A DNA stretch of 40,904 bases from Pseudorhodobacter sp. MZDSW-24AT (GCF_002794355.1 NZ_PGOI01000005.1:1-40904), one strand, 5' to 3'. Shown: positions 8,373 through 17,137, numbered from the stretch's first letter. Notes: a model not told the origin generated them from the sequence alone. Numbers and translations: made by a program.

Positions 8373-8732
8373 ATGGCTTTGAACAAAAGAGAGCTGTTCC
8401 TCAAGCGCCGCCTGCGCGTTCGGAACAAAATCAAGGCGATGGCAAACGGGCGCATGCGTCTGTCGGTGCATCGGTCGTCCAAGAACATCAGCGTCCAGTT
8501 GATCGACGACGTGAAAGGCGTGACCGTTGCGTCCGCCTCCACGCTGGAGAAAGATCTGGGCCTGGTCGGCAAGAACAACGTCGAGGCTGCGGCCAAGATC
8601 GGCGCTGCGATTGCAGAACGGGCGAAGAAGGCCGGGGTCGAAGACGTGTATTTCGATCGTGGTGGTTTCCTCTTTCACGGGAAGATCAAGGCTTTGGCCG
8701 ATGCTGCCCGTGAAGGCGGCCTGAAGTTCTGA
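8373..8732 (+). CDS. rplR: 50S ribosomal protein L18
   Basis: A 119-residue L18 starting [20 protein letters not shown], with [18 protein letters not shown] and the end [21 protein letters not shown]18 binds 5S rRNA with L5. The ATG at 8373 lies 10 nt after the rplF stop with AAGG upstream; a longer in-frame reading inside rplF is rejected. The stop is followed by GAGGAG, the rpsE ribosome binding site. Confidence 0.97.
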   Translation: MALNKRELFLKRRLRVRNKIKAMANGRMRLSVHRSSKNISVQLIDDVKGVTVASASTLEKDLGLVGKNNVEAAAKIGAAIAERAKKAGVEDVYFDRGGFLFHGKIKALADAAREGGLKF

Positions 8733-8743
8733 GGAGTTTGGAT

Positions 8744-9313
8744 ATGGCAGAACGTGAAAATCGGGGCCGCGGCGGCGATCGTCGTCAGGAAACCCGTGAG
8801 GAAACGCCCGAGTTCGCAGACCGTCTGGTTGCGATCAACCGTGTTTCGAAAACCGTGAAGGGCGGCAAGCGCTTTGGCTTTGCAGCACTCGTCGTGGTCG
8901 GCGACCAGCGTGGTCGTGTCGGCTTTGGCAAGGGCAAGGCCAAGGAAGTGCCGGAGGCGATCCGCAAGGCAACGGAACAGGCCAAGCGCCAGATGATCCG
9001 CGTGCCGCTGAAGGACAGCCGCACCCTGCACCACGACATGGAAGGCCGCCACGGCGCCGGAAAAGTCGTGATGCGGACGGCCGTGGCCGGGACCGGGATC
9101 ATCGCCGGTGGTCCGATGCGCGCCGTCTTCGAGATGCTGGGGATCCAGGACGTTGTTGCGAAGTCGATCGGCTCGCAGAACCCCTACAACATGATCCGCG
9201 CCACCATCGACGGTCTGAAAGCAGAGACCTCGCCCCGCCAGGTTGCCGCACGTCGCGGCAAGAAGGTGGCCGAGATCCTGAAGAAGCCCGAAGCTGAAGT
9301 GCAGGAGGCCTGA
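8744..9313 (+). CDS. rpsE: 30S ribosomal protein S5
   Basis: A 189-residue S5. An alphaproteobacterial charged N-terminus ([20 protein letters not shown]) precedes the dsRNA-binding fold with [20 protein letters not shown] and the motif [21 protein letters not shown]5 lines the mRNA entry site and affects decoding fidelity. GAGGAG at 8731-8736 fits the ATG at 8744 better than an in-frame TTG at 8738. Confidence 0.98.
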   Translation: MAERENRGRGGDRRQETREETPEFADRLVAINRVSKTVKGGKRFGFAALVVVGDQRGRVGFGKGKAKEVPEAIRKATEQAKRQMIRVPLKDSRTLHHDMEGRHGAGKVVMRTAVAGTGIIAGGPMRAVFEMLGIQDVVAKSIGSQNPYNMIRATIDGLKAETSPRQVAARRGKKVAEILKKPEAEVQEA

Positions 9314-9315
9314 TC

Positions 9316-9513
9316 ATGGCGGACACCAAGAAAACCATCGTCGTGCAGCAGGTGGCTTCGGCCGCCCGCCGCCCGGCCATCCAGACCGCGACCCTGAAGG
9401 GTCTGGGCCTGAACAAGATGAACCGCACCCGCGAGCTGGAAGACACGCCTTCCGTGCGCGGCATGGTCAACAAGATCCCGCATCTTGTGAAGATCATCGA
9501 AGAGCGCGGCTGA
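9316..9513 (+). CDS. rpmD: 50S ribosomal protein L30
   Basis: A 65-residue L30 with [19 protein letters not shown], the core of the family, and the end [14 protein letters not shown]. It starts 2 nt after the rpsE stop. Unlike in E. coli, rplO does not follow directly: a palindrome, a terminator and an unrelated 183-residue gene lie between. Confidence 0.96.
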   Translation: MADTKKTIVVQQVASAARRPAIQTATLKGLGLNKMNRTRELEDTPSVRGMVNKIPHLVKIIEERG

Positions 9514-9521
9514 TCCGCGGT

Positions 9522-9549
9522 GTAAGGTGCGTGCGTGCACGCACCCTAC
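9522..9549. repeat. REP-like palindrome, copy B (after rpmD)
   Basis: Identical over 28 bases to copy A: GTAAGGTGCGTGC (9522-9534), two bases, GCACGCACCCTAC (9537-9549). It begins 8 nt after the rpmD stop and lies 11 nt before a terminator hairpin, the same layout as copy A after rplP. Both copies also have CCGCG just upstream. Confidence 0.85.
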
Positions 9550-9560
9550 GCAGAGACAGG

Positions 9561-9588
9561 CGCCCCAAGGGAAACCTTGGGGCGTTTT
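9561..9588 (+). terminator. Intrinsic terminator after rpmD
   Basis: CGCCCCAAGG (9561-9570), GAAA tetraloop, CCTTGGGGCG (9575-9584), then TTTT. A perfect 10-bp stem. It ends the rpmC-rpmD unit ahead of the PAS-like gene and rplO. Confidence 0.87.
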
Positions 9589-9669
9589 GCGTTGCGAACG
9601 CCCCGTTAACCCTGATCTAAGCGGCTCTGCCGATGATGCCCTGCAGTTTTTCCAGCGTGGGGTTTACAG

Positions 9670-10221
9670 ATGCGCGGCTACCGGCTGACGTCGGGGGATC
9701 TGATTTCTGCAACATTCGGCGATTGGGACCGCTTTGCCATCGAAAATGGCGGCGCCCGGGCTTTGACGGTGCAGGTCTTGGGGCAAAGCCTGTTCGACAG
9801 CATCGACGGCCCCGCCACACGCCGCTTTCTGGAGCAGATCTTCTACGACTGCCGTCGCAACCAAAGCGTCATGGGCCAGCTGTACCGCTGTGACAGCCCG
9901 CAGGTGGAGCGGCTGTTCGCGATGCGGGTGCTGCCCTTGCCCGCAAGCGGGATCGAGGTGCAGCATCGGCTGATCCGCTGCCGCGCGCTGGCGGCCCCCG
10001 CTTGGCCCGGCCTGCCGCATCTGCGCTATCGGCGGTGCAGCCAATGCTTGGCCTGCAACTTTGGCGGGCCTTGGGTAGTGGGCCACCGGTTCCGCCTGCC
10101 GAGCGGCGCCGTGGCCGAAGATGCGGTTTGCCCGGTCTGTCGCGGGGCGGTGTTTCCGGCGGTGCCGCCGTTGCGCCGCGGGCCACAAGCGGCCGATGCG
10201 GGGCAGGGACCCTTGCGTTGA
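9670..10221 (+). CDS. PAS-like protein with C-terminal zinc-ribbon cysteines, function unknown
   Basis: A 183-residue protein. Residues 5-105 look like a PAS-type sensor fold: an FGDWDRFAIENGG start, a FLEQIFYDCRRNQS helix, and an IEVQHRLIRCRAL strand. The C-terminal part has a cysteine cluster, CSQCLAC at 123-129 and CPVC at 154-157, typical of a zinc ribbon. There is no signal peptide or membrane segment, so it is probably cytoplasmic. The ATG is preceded only by TGGGG (weak binding site). It sits between rpmD's terminator and rplO. I do not recognise a characterised homologue. The PAS call is by pattern, not alignment. Confidence 0.7.
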   Translation: MRGYRLTSGDLISATFGDWDRFAIENGGARALTVQVLGQSLFDSIDGPATRRFLEQIFYDCRRNQSVMGQLYRCDSPQVERLFAMRVLPLPASGIEVQHRLIRCRALAAPAWPGLPHLRYRRCSQCLACNFGGPWVVGHRFRLPSGAVAEDAVCPVCRGAVFPAVPPLRRGPQAADAGQGPLR

Positions 10222-10335
10222 CGCCGCGCAGGGCCTATACGCCCCCGGTGGCCGCTGGGTCACAGAATCAACAAGAAATGCCGTGTTGTCCTTGCCCGTC
10301 GCAGGTGGGGATGTTCCGGCGATGGAGAGTGCGAC

Positions 10336-10806
10336 ATGAAACTGAATGAACTTCGTGACAATGACGGCGCCGCCCGCAAGCAAAAGCGCGTCGCCCGTGG
10401 CCCCGGTTCGGGCAAGGGCAAGACGGCTGGCCGCGGGATCAAGGGCCAGAAATCGCGTTCCGGCGTCGCTTTGGGCGGATACGAAGGCGGCCAGATGCCG
10501 CTGTATCGCCGCCTGCCCAAGCGCGGCTTCAACAAGCCGAACCGCAAGGAATTCGCGGTGATCAACCTCGGCCTGATCGAGAAATTCATCGCCGCCGGCA
10601 AGCTCGACATCAAGGCAGAGCTGACCGAAGACGCGCTGGTGGCCGCTGGCCTGACCAACCACAAGCGCGATGGCATCCGCATCCTGAACAAGGGCGAGAT
10701 CAAATCGGCTGTCAAACTGGTGGTCTCGGGCGCTTCGGCAGCGGCAGTCGAGGCCATCAAGGCGGCTGGCGGTTCGATCACGCTTCCGGCGGCCGCGGCT
10801 GAGTAA
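10336..10806 (+). CDS. rplO: 50S ribosomal protein L15
   Basis: A 156-residue L15 beginning [20 protein letters not shown], with the glycine-rich 23S-binding segment [20 protein letters not shown] and [26 protein letters not shown] sits 7 nt before the ATG. It is 114 nt from the PAS-like gene; no clear terminator separates them. It leads into secY across a 109-nt gap with a hairpin. Confidence 0.97.
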   Translation: MKLNELRDNDGAARKQKRVARGPGSGKGKTAGRGIKGQKSRSGVALGGYEGGQMPLYRRLPKRGFNKPNRKEFAVINLGLIEKFIAAGKLDIKAELTEDALVAAGLTNHKRDGIRILNKGEIKSAVKLVVSGASAAAVEAIKAAGGSITLPAAAAE

Positions 10807-10862
10807 GCCAAATAGGAGTTGTGAGCGGCCCTCAGGTCGCTTACATCACCTTTAGTTTTCCC

Positions 10863-10894
10863 GCGCCGCCGACCGGAAAACGGTTTGGCGGCGC
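10863..10894 (+). promoter_or_regulatory. Stem-loop in the rplO-secY gap
   Basis: GCGCCGCC (10863-10870) pairs with GGCGGCGC (10887-10894); an inner CCG-GAAAA-CGG extends the fold. TGTCTTT follows, a poor T-run. It lies 21 nt before the secY ATG. It may be a weak terminator or attenuator that lowers secY relative to rplO, or a processing site. Confidence 0.45.
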
Positions 10895-10915
10895 TGTCTT
10901 TGAAAGAGACCGGAT

Positions 10916-12274
10916 ATGGCATCTGCTGCAGAGCAAATGGCGGCGAACCTCAGCTGGGGCGCCCTGGGCAAGGCGACTGACTTGCGCCAACGCATCTTCT
11001 TTACCATTGGCTTGCTGATCGTCTATCGGCTTGGCACCTATATCCCGGTGCCGGGGATCGATGGCGTGCAGTTGCGGGCCTTCATGGAGGAGGCCGGTGC
11101 GGGAATCGGCGGCATCCTGAACATGTTCACCGGCGGCGCGATCAGCCGGATGGGCATTTTCGCCTTGGGCATCATGCCTTATATCTCGGCCTCGATCATC
11201 GTGCAGCTGATGACCGCCATGGTTCCGAAGCTTGAACAGCTGAAGAAGGAAGGCGAGCAAGGCCGCAAGAAGATCAACCAATACACCCGTTATGGCACTG
11301 TGGTGCTGGCGACCTTCCAAGCTTGGGGCATTGCCGCCAGCCTCGAGGCGGGCGGGCTTGCGCATGATCCGGGCCTTTTCTTCAAGGCGGCCTGTGTGAT
11401 CACTCTGGTCGGCGGCACCATGTTCCTGATGTGGCTGGGCGAGCAGATCACCGCGCGCGGCATCGGCAACGGCATTTCGCTGATCATCTTCGTGGGCATC
11501 GTGGCCGAACTTCCTGCCGCCATTGCGCAATTCCTGAGCCAAGGCCGCTCGGGCGCGATTTCGCCTGCGGTGATCATCGGGGTGATCATCATGGTGATCG
11601 CCGTGATCGCCTTTGTGGTGTTCATGGAGCGCGCGCTGCGCAAGATCCATATCCAGTATCCGCGTCGTCAGGTCGGCATGAAGGTCTATGACGGGGGCTC
11701 CAGCCACCTGCCGGTGAAAGTGAACCCGGCGGGCGTGATTCCGGCGATCTTCGCCTCGTCGCTCTTGCTGTTGCCAGTCACCATCTCCACCTTCTCGGGC
11801 GCGCAGACAGGCCCGGTGATGTCGACGATCCTGGCCTATTTTGGCCCGGGACAGCCGCTTTACCTGCTGTTCTTCACCGGCATGATCGTGTTCTTCAGCT
11901 ATTTCTACACCTACAACGTCGCCTTCAAGGTGGAAGACGTGGCCGAGAACCTGAAGAACCAGAACGGCTTTATCCCGGGCATCCGCCCCGGCAAGAAGAC
12001 CGAGGAATATCTGGAATATGTGGTGACGCGCATTCTGGTGCTGGGCTCGGCTTACCTTGCGGCGGTCTGCCTGTTGCCCGAAATCCTGCGCAACCAGTTC
12101 GGCTTTACCTTCTATTTCGGCGGCACCTCGGTGCTGATCGTGGTGTCGGTCACCATGGATACGATCAATCAGGTGCAGTCGCATCTGCTGGCGCATCAAT
12201 ACGAAGGTCTGATCGAGAAATCGCAACTGCGTGGGCGCAAGAAGACGGCGCCCAAGGCCCCGGCACGGCGCTGA
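10916..12274 (+). CDS. secY: Preprotein translocase subunit SecY
   Basis: A 452-residue inner-membrane protein with the ten hydrophobic segments of the family. It has the N-terminal segment LRQRIFFTIGLLIVYRLGTY, the plug-region motif FTGGAISRMGIFALGIMPYI, and the cytoplasmic loop FIPGIRPGKKTEEYLEYV that contacts SecA and ribosomes. SecY forms the protein-conducting channel with SecE and SecG. It follows rplO and is 3 nt before adk. Confidence 0.98.
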   Translation: MASAAEQMAANLSWGALGKATDLRQRIFFTIGLLIVYRLGTYIPVPGIDGVQLRAFMEEAGAGIGGILNMFTGGAISRMGIFALGIMPYISASIIVQLMTAMVPKLEQLKKEGEQGRKKINQYTRYGTVVLATFQAWGIAASLEAGGLAHDPGLFFKAACVITLVGGTMFLMWLGEQITARGIGNGISLIIFVGIVAELPAAIAQFLSQGRSGAISPAVIIGVIIMVIAVIAFVVFMERALRKIHIQYPRRQVGMKVYDGGSSHLPVKVNPAGVIPAIFASSLLLLPVTISTFSGAQTGPVMSTILAYFGPGQPLYLLFFTGMIVFFSYFYTYNVAFKVEDVAENLKNQNGFIPGIRPGKKTEEYLEYVVTRILVLGSAYLAAVCLLPEILRNQFGFTFYFGGTSVLIVVSVTMDTINQVQSHLLAHQYEGLIEKSQLRGRKKTAPKAPARR

Positions 12275-12277
12275 CTT

Positions 12278-12862
12278 ATGGCTAACATCATTCTTCTGGG
12301 GCCCCCGGGGGCCGGCAAGGGCACGCAGGCCAAACGTCTGGTCGACAGCCGCAACATGGTGCAACTGTCCACCGGTGACATGCTGCGCGAAGCCAAGACC
12401 AGCGGCACCGAGATGGGCCGCCGCGTCGCCGAGGTGATGGAGCGCGGCGCGCTTGTCACCGATGAGATCGTGATCGGCCTGATCGCGGAAAAGCTGGAGA
12501 AGGGGGCCGCAGGCGGCTTTATCTTTGACGGCTTTCCCCGCACCTTGCGGCAGGCGGATGCCTTGGGCGAGCTGCTTGCCCAGAAAGGGCTGAAGCTGGA
12601 TGCGGTGATCGAACTGGTGGTGGATGATGCGGCGCTTGTGGGCCGGATCGTCAAGCGCGCCGATGAGGCGCGCGCCGCCGGGGAGCCTGTGCGTGCCGAT
12701 GACACCGCCGAGGTGTTCGAGGTGCGTCTGCGGGCCTATTACAAGAACACCGCGCCGCTCACGGGCTATTATTATGCCAAGGGCAATCTGCAAACGGTGG
12801 ACGGGCTGGCCGAGATGGACAGCGTCGCCGCCGACATCGCGAAAATTCTTGACAAAGCCTGA
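12278..12862 (+). CDS. adk: Adenylate kinase (short-lid form)
   Basis: A 194-residue enzyme that interconverts ATP + AMP and 2 ADP. The P-loop [10 protein letters not shown] is at 8-17, the AMP-binding segment STGDMLR follows, and FDGFPRT is intact. The lid is the short type ([20 protein letters not shown], about 125-144) without zinc cysteines, hence 194 rather than about 214 residues. It is co-transcribed with secY. Confidence 0.97.
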   Translation: MANIILLGPPGAGKGTQAKRLVDSRNMVQLSTGDMLREAKTSGTEMGRRVAEVMERGALVTDEIVIGLIAEKLEKGAAGGFIFDGFPRTLRQADALGELLAQKGLKLDAVIELVVDDAALVGRIVKRADEARAAGEPVRADDTAEVFEVRLRAYYKNTAPLTGYYYAKGNLQTVDGLAEMDSVAADIAKILDKA

Positions 12863-12879
12863 AATCACCGGCGCCGCTC

Positions 12880-13017
12880 TTGACGGGCGCGTCATTTGAC
12901 CATACAGCACAGCGTCCCGGCATGGAATCGTGCCGGGGTTTCCCATTTTCGGGGAAAAGCATCATCGGGGTCGGTCCCTGATGGAGTTGTGAAAAAAGGT
13001 TCTGGCACCACGGAACC
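12880..13017 (+). promoter_or_regulatory. Structured leader of the rpsM (alpha) unit with a possible promoter
   Basis: The 178-nt adk-rpsM gap has a -35-like TTGACG (12880-12885) with a weak TACAGC 17 nt on. Then come four successive stems: CCCGGCA/TGCCGGG (12916-12937), TTTCCC/GGGAAA (12939-12957), CATCA/TGATG with inner GGG/CCC (12960-12983), and GGTTC/GAACC (12998-13017). None ends in a terminator T-run. A leader that senses an r-protein is possible; I cannot match it to a named family. Confidence 0.35.
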
Positions 13018-13040
13018 GCAACCATGAAAAGGACTCACGT

Positions 13041-13409
13041 TTGGCACGTATTGCTGGCGTTAACATCCCGACCCAGAAACGGGTTCCGATCGCCCTGACC
13101 TACATCACTGGTATTGGCCCCGCCAATGCTGAAACCGTCTGTGCTGCGCTCAACATCGACCGCGCGCGCCGCGTGAACGAACTCTCGGATGCCGAAGTGC
13201 TGGCGATCCGCGAATTCATCGACGCGAACTTCACCGTCGAAGGTGACCTGCGCCGCGAAGTCTCGATGAACATCAAGCGCCTGATGGACCTTGGCTGCTA
13301 TCGTGGCCTGCGTCACCGCAAGGGCCTGCCGGTCCGCGGTCAGCGCACGCATACGAACGCTCGCACCCGCAAGGGCCCCGCAAAAGCCATTGCTGGCAAG
13401 AAGAAATAA
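13041..13409 (+). CDS. rpsM: 30S ribosomal protein S13, TTG start
   Basis: A 122-residue S13: [20 protein letters not shown] at the start, and the C-terminal [20 protein letters not shown]. The start codon is TTG at 13041, since homologues start MARIAG and no in-frame ATG or GTG lies upstream. AAAAGGA (13027-13033) gives 7-nt spacing. A nearby ATG at 13024 is out of frame. A weak start codon on a ribosomal protein gene, behind a folded leader, hints at translational control. S13 contacts S19, L5 and P-site tRNA. Confidence 0.96.
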   Translation: MARIAGVNIPTQKRVPIALTYITGIGPANAETVCAALNIDRARRVNELSDAEVLAIREFIDANFTVEGDLRREVSMNIKRLMDLGCYRGLRHRKGLPVRGQRTHTNARTRKGPAKAIAGKKK

Positions 13410-13422
13410 GGGGTAGGGCACT

Positions 13423-13818
13423 ATGGCACGCGATACCAAATCGACCCGCACCAAGAAAAAAGAGCGCAAGAACATCGCCGCTGGCGTGGTTCACGTGAAC
13501 TCTTCGTTCAATAACACCAAGATCCTGATCTCTGACGTTCAGGGCAACGCCATTTCGTGGTCGTCCTCGGGCACCATGGGCTTCAAGGGCTCGCGCAAGT
13601 CGACGCCCTATGCCGCCCAGATGGCTGCCGAAGATGCCGCCCGCAAGGCACAGGACCATGGCATGAAGACCGTCGAGGTTGAAGTGCAGGGTCCGGGTTC
13701 GGGCCGCGAATCGGCGCTGCGCGCGCTGGCCGCTGTTGGTCTGAACATCACCTCGATCCGCGACGTGACCCCGCTGGCGCACAACGGCTGCCGCCCGCCC
13801 AAGCGTCGCCGCGTCTAA
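13423..13818 (+). CDS. rpsK: 30S ribosomal protein S11
   Basis: A 131-residue S11 with [40 protein letters not shown] and the end [20 protein letters not shown]. It forms part of the platform at the mRNA exit. It follows rpsM by 13 nt. In E. coli rpsD (S4) comes between rpsK and rpoA; here it is absent from the cluster, as usual in alphaproteobacteria. Confidence 0.98.
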   Translation: MARDTKSTRTKKKERKNIAAGVVHVNSSFNNTKILISDVQGNAISWSSSGTMGFKGSRKSTPYAAQMAAEDAARKAQDHGMKTVEVEVQGPGSGRESALRALAAVGLNITSIRDVTPLAHNGCRPPKRRRV

Positions 13819-13833
13819 TTTATCTTCCTATCG

Positions 13834-13864
13834 TCGGGCCGTGCGACATCGCACGGCCCGATTT
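13834..13864 (+). terminator. Perfect stem-loop between rpsK and rpoA, weak terminator or attenuator
   Basis: TCGGGCCGTGCG (13834-13845) pairs perfectly with 13850-13861 across ACAT, followed by only TTT. It is 16 nt after the rpsK stop and 74 nt before rpoA. The short T-run suggests partial termination, which would reduce rpoA relative to S13/S11; it may instead stabilise the mRNA. Confidence 0.5.
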
Positions 13865-13937
13865 CGGCATTTTCGGACCCTCGGGCGTCCCACCGCTTGC
13901 TGGACATGGGCAATGGGACAAGGATGGAGGCGACAGC

Positions 13938-14954
13938 ATGATCCATAAGAACTGGCAAGAACTGATCAAACCGACGCAACTGGTTGTGAAACCGGGCGCA
14001 GATGCGGGCCGCGTGGCCACCGTCATCGCCGAACCGCTGGAGCGCGGCTTTGGTCTGACGCTGGGCAACGCCCTGCGCCGCGTGCTGATGTCGTCGTTGC
14101 AGGGTGCAGCGATCACCTCGGTGCAGATCGACAACGTGCTGCACGAATTCTCCAGCGTGGCTGGCGTGCGCGAAGACGTGACCGATATCGTGCTGAACCT
14201 GAAAGGCGTGTCCATCAAGATGGACGTCGAGGGGCCGAAGCGCCTGTCGATCTCGGCCAAAGGGCCGGGCGTGGTGACCGCCGCCGATATCTCGGAAACC
14301 AACGGCATTGAAATCCTGAACCGCGAACACGTGATCTGCCACCTTGATGATGGCGCGGATGTGTTCATGGAACTGACCGTCAACACCGGCAAAGGCTATG
14401 TCTCGGCCGACAAGAACCGCCCGGAAGATGCGCCGATCGGTCTGATTCCGATCGATGCGATCTATTCGCCGGTCAAGAAAGTCAGCTACGAAGTGCAGCC
14501 GACCCGCGAAGGTCAGGTGCTGGACTATGACAAGCTGACGATGAAGGTGGAGACGGATGGCAGCCTGACGCCGGATGACGCCGTGGCCTATGCCGCGCGC
14601 ATCCTGCAAGACCAGCTGTCGATCTTCGTCAACTTCGACGAACCGGAATCGGCCAAGCTGGGCGAAGTGGATGCCGGGCTGGAATTCAACCCGCTGCTGC
14701 TCAAGAAGGTGGACGAGCTGGAACTGTCGGTCCGTTCGGCCAACTGCCTGAAGAACGACAACATCGTCTATATCGGCGATCTGATCCAGAAAACCGAAGC
14801 CGAGATGCTGCGCACCCCGAACTTCGGCCGCAAGTCCTTGAACGAAATCAAGGAAGTGCTGTCGGGCATGGGCCTGCATCTGGGCATGGAAGTCGAAGAC
14901 TGGCCGCCAGAGAACATCGAAGATCTGGCCAAGCGCTTCGAAGACCAGTTCTGA
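13938..14954 (+). CDS. rpoA: RNA polymerase alpha subunit
   Basis: A 338-residue protein. The N-terminal dimerisation domain (about 1-235) has [20 protein letters not shown]. The C-terminal domain (about 250-330) has [20 protein letters not shown] and [20 protein letters not shown], which bind UP elements and activators. GGAGGCGACAGC precedes the ATG. It sits in the standard alpha-operon position before rplQ. Confidence 0.98.
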   Translation: MIHKNWQELIKPTQLVVKPGADAGRVATVIAEPLERGFGLTLGNALRRVLMSSLQGAAITSVQIDNVLHEFSSVAGVREDVTDIVLNLKGVSIKMDVEGPKRLSISAKGPGVVTAADISETNGIEILNREHVICHLDDGADVFMELTVNTGKGYVSADKNRPEDAPIGLIPIDAIYSPVKKVSYEVQPTREGQVLDYDKLTMKVETDGSLTPDDAVAYAARILQDQLSIFVNFDEPESAKLGEVDAGLEFNPLLLKKVDELELSVRSANCLKNDNIVYIGDLIQKTEAEMLRTPNFGRKSLNEIKEVLSGMGLHLGMEVEDWPPENIEDLAKRFEDQF

Positions 14955-14985
14955 GGTCACGGGGCGCGCTGCTCCGAAGGCTTTC

Positions 14986-15013
14986 GTAGGGTGCGTGCGC
15001 GCACGCACCCTAC
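14986..15013. repeat. REP-like palindrome, copy C (after rpoA)
   Basis: GTAGGGTGCGTGC (14986-14998), GC, GCACGCACCCTAC (15001-15013): a perfect 28-nt palindrome. Against copies A and B it differs by A to G in the foot (GTAG instead of GTAA) and T to C at the centre. It begins 32 nt after the rpoA stop, in the rpoA-rplQ gap, and no terminator T-run follows. A second palindrome, CCCGGAC/GTCCGGG (15022-15035), lies beside it. Confidence 0.85.
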
Positions 15014-15122
15014 ACCAAATGCCCGGACGTCCGGGGAAAACATGGGCACCAACGCCCCAAGGTGAGTGCGGCGGCACGTAGGCCGCACCGGACAAAGCAA
15101 AACACGCGATACGGAGATTTCC

Positions 15123-15539
15123 ATGCGTCACTCTAACGGCTACCGCAAACTGAACCGTACCCATGAACACCGCAAGGCGATGTTCGCAAACATGGCCGGT
15201 TCGCTCATCGAGCATGAGCAGATCAAGACCACCTTGCCGAAGGCCAAGGAACTGCGTCCGATCATCGAAAAGCTGATCACCCTGGCCAAGCGCGGCGACC
15301 TGCACGCCCGTCGTCAGGCCCATGCCCAGCTCAAGCAAGACATTCACACCGCGCGCCTGTTCGAAATCCTCGGGCCGCGCTACAAGGACCGCGCGGGCGG
15401 CTATGTGCGCGTTCTGAAAGCAGGCTTCCGCTATGGCGACATGGCGCCGATGGCGATCATCGAATTCGTCGACCGCGACGTGAACGCCAAAGGTGCTGCC
15501 GATCACGCCCGCACCGAAGCGGCTGACGCTGCAGAATAA
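15123..15539 (+). CDS. rplQ: 50S ribosomal protein L17
   Basis: A 138-residue L17: [20 protein letters not shown] at the start, then [20 protein letters not shown] and an alanine-rich tail. The ATG at 15123 follows GGAG (15113-15116); an in-frame GTG at 15066 would add 19 residues unlike L17. L17 lies near the tunnel exit. It is last gene of the ribosomal cluster, followed by a strong terminator. Confidence 0.97.
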   Translation: MRHSNGYRKLNRTHEHRKAMFANMAGSLIEHEQIKTTLPKAKELRPIIEKLITLAKRGDLHARRQAHAQLKQDIHTARLFEILGPRYKDRAGGYVRVLKAGFRYGDMAPMAIIEFVDRDVNAKGAADHARTEAADAAE

Positions 15540-15571
15540 GCTGTCTGGCGCTTGCGCCATCGGCAGGCATA

Positions 15572-15604
15572 AGGCCCGTCCCCGCACAGCGGGGGCGGGC
15601 CTTT
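15572..15604 (+). terminator. Intrinsic terminator after rplQ
   Basis: A 14-bp stem, AGGCCCGTCCCCGC (15572-15585), pairs with 15589-15602 (one T/G wobble) over the loop ACA, followed by TTCGCTTTT. It closes the ribosomal cluster. A small palindrome TGGCGC-TT-GCGCCA lies just before it (15546-15559). Confidence 0.82.
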
Positions 15605-15719
15605 CGCTTTTGCAGCCCCGCCGCCGTGGCCCGCCCGTGGCCCGAGGCGGCGTGAAGGCGGTTGAAAGCGGCGGATGGCTTGCCATATCGCAAGGCAAAC
15701 TTATCAAAGGGACCTGTCC

Positions 15720-17105
15720 ATGCTGCGCCTTGCCGCTTTGATCCTGTTCTGTGCCAGCCCGCTGGCCGCTCAAACCGATGCCGCCGCCGGGCGCGTCCCG
15801 GCCTCGCAGGCCGAGATCAGCCTGAGCTTTGCGCCGGTGGTGAAATCCACCGCGCCCGCCGTGGTGAACATCTATGCCAGCCGCGTCGTGGAAGAGCGGC
15901 TGTCGCCCTTTGCGGGGGACCCGTTCTTTGACCAGTTCTTCAATGGTTTCGGCCAAAGCCAGCCCCGGGTGCAGAACTCGCTGGGCTCGGGTGTGATCGT
16001 GGCGGCGGAAGGCATCGTGGTTTCGAATTACCATGTGGTGGGGCAGGCGACCGAGATCCGGGTCGTGCTGAACGACCGCCGGGAATATGCCGCCGAGCTG
16101 ATCTTGGGGGATGAGGAAAGCGATCTGGCGATCCTGCGCTTGCAGGATGCGGCCGATCTGCCTGCGCTGGAGTTCCGCAATTCGGATGAGGTGGAGGTGG
16201 GCGATCTGGTGCTGGCCATCGGCAACCCGTTCGGGGTGGGGCAGACGGTGTCCTCTGGCATCGTCTCGGGCCTTGCGCGCAGCTCGGTGGAATTGGGGCG
16301 CGGCTATTTCATCCAGACCGATGCGGCGATCAACCCCGGCAATTCGGGCGGGGCGCTGGTCGATATGCAAGGGCGGCTGGTGGGCATCAACACCGCGATC
16401 CTGACCCGGTCGGGCGGGTCGAATGGCATTGGCTTTGCGATTCCGGCCAATCTGGTGGAAACGGTGGTGGCGCAGGCCAAGGCGGGTGCCGCGCGGTTTG
16501 AACGGCCTTGGGCCGGGGTGCAAGGGCAGGCGATGGATGCGGGGCTGGCGGCGGCCATGGGACTTGCCCGGCCCGATGGGGTGCTTTTGGTCGATCTGCA
16601 CCCGGAAAGCCCCTTTGCCGCCGCAGGGCTGAGCGCGGGGGATGTGGTGCTCTCCGTGGGCGGGGCTGCGACCAACACGCCGCAAGAGATGATGTTCCGC
16701 CTTGCGGCGCTGGGGATCGGTGCCACGGTTCCGGTCACCTATCTGACTGAGGCAGGCCCCCAGTCGGCCGAGGTGACGCTGATCGCGGCCCCCGAAAGCC
16801 CGCCGCGTGACCCCGTGACCATCACCGAACCGGTGGCCTTGCGGGGCCTGAGCGTGGCACGGATCAACCCGGCGCTGATCGCTGAGATGGGGCTGGCGAT
16901 GGAAAGCGCGGGCGTGGCGGTGACGCAGGTGCAGGATCTGGCCGCGCAGGTGGGCCTGCGCCCCGGCGATGTGCTCTTGGCCATCAACGAGCGCCCCATC
17001 GCTGTGCCTGCGGATGTGGCCGAGTCCGCGCGGGACCAGACCCGGCGGTGGGCGATCGATGTCAACCGCGGCGGTCAGATCGTGCGCCTGCGTTTCCGGC
17101 TCTAG
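15720..17105 (+). CDS. Do-family (DegP/DegQ-like) periplasmic serine protease
   Basis: A 461-residue protein. A signal peptide covers about 1-18 (MLRLAALILFCASPLAAQ). A trypsin-like domain follows with the intact triad His105 (SNYHVVG), Asp135 (ESDLAIL) and Ser209 (NPGNSGGAL). Two PDZ domains follow, about 225-320 and 365-455. Such proteases degrade or hold misfolded envelope proteins. The ATG at 15720 (AAAGGGA upstream, signal peptide begins at once) is preferred over an in-frame ATG at 15675. It stands alone after the rplQ terminator and is 32 nt before rarA. Members cannot be told apart as DegP, DegQ or MucD from sequence alone. Confidence 0.92.
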   Translation: MLRLAALILFCASPLAAQTDAAAGRVPASQAEISLSFAPVVKSTAPAVVNIYASRVVEERLSPFAGDPFFDQFFNGFGQSQPRVQNSLGSGVIVAAEGIVVSNYHVVGQATEIRVVLNDRREYAAELILGDEESDLAILRLQDAADLPALEFRNSDEVEVGDLVLAIGNPFGVGQTVSSGIVSGLARSSVELGRGYFIQTDAAINPGNSGGALVDMQGRLVGINTAILTRSGGSNGIGFAIPANLVETVVAQAKAGAARFERPWAGVQGQAMDAGLAAAMGLARPDGVLLVDLHPESPFAAAGLSAGDVVLSVGGAATNTPQEMMFRLAALGIGATVPVTYLTEAGPQSAEVTLIAAPESPPRDPVTITEPVALRGLSVARINPALIAEMGLAMESAGVAVTQVQDLAAQVGLRPGDVLLAINERPIAVPADVAESARDQTRRWAIDVNRGGQIVRLRFRL

Positions 17106-17137
17106 CGGCGGGGGCGCTCTGCGCTTAAGTTGGGCGG

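Noticed and set aside
10841-12946. A 701-codon open frame on the - strand opposite secY and adk
   Set aside because: His/Asp/Arg-rich composition and no domain; it mirrors the codon bias of secY.
13024-13040. ATG at 13024 as the rpsM start
   Set aside because: It is 17 nt upstream of the S13 reading frame start and out of frame; the S13 sequence begins at the TTG at 13041.
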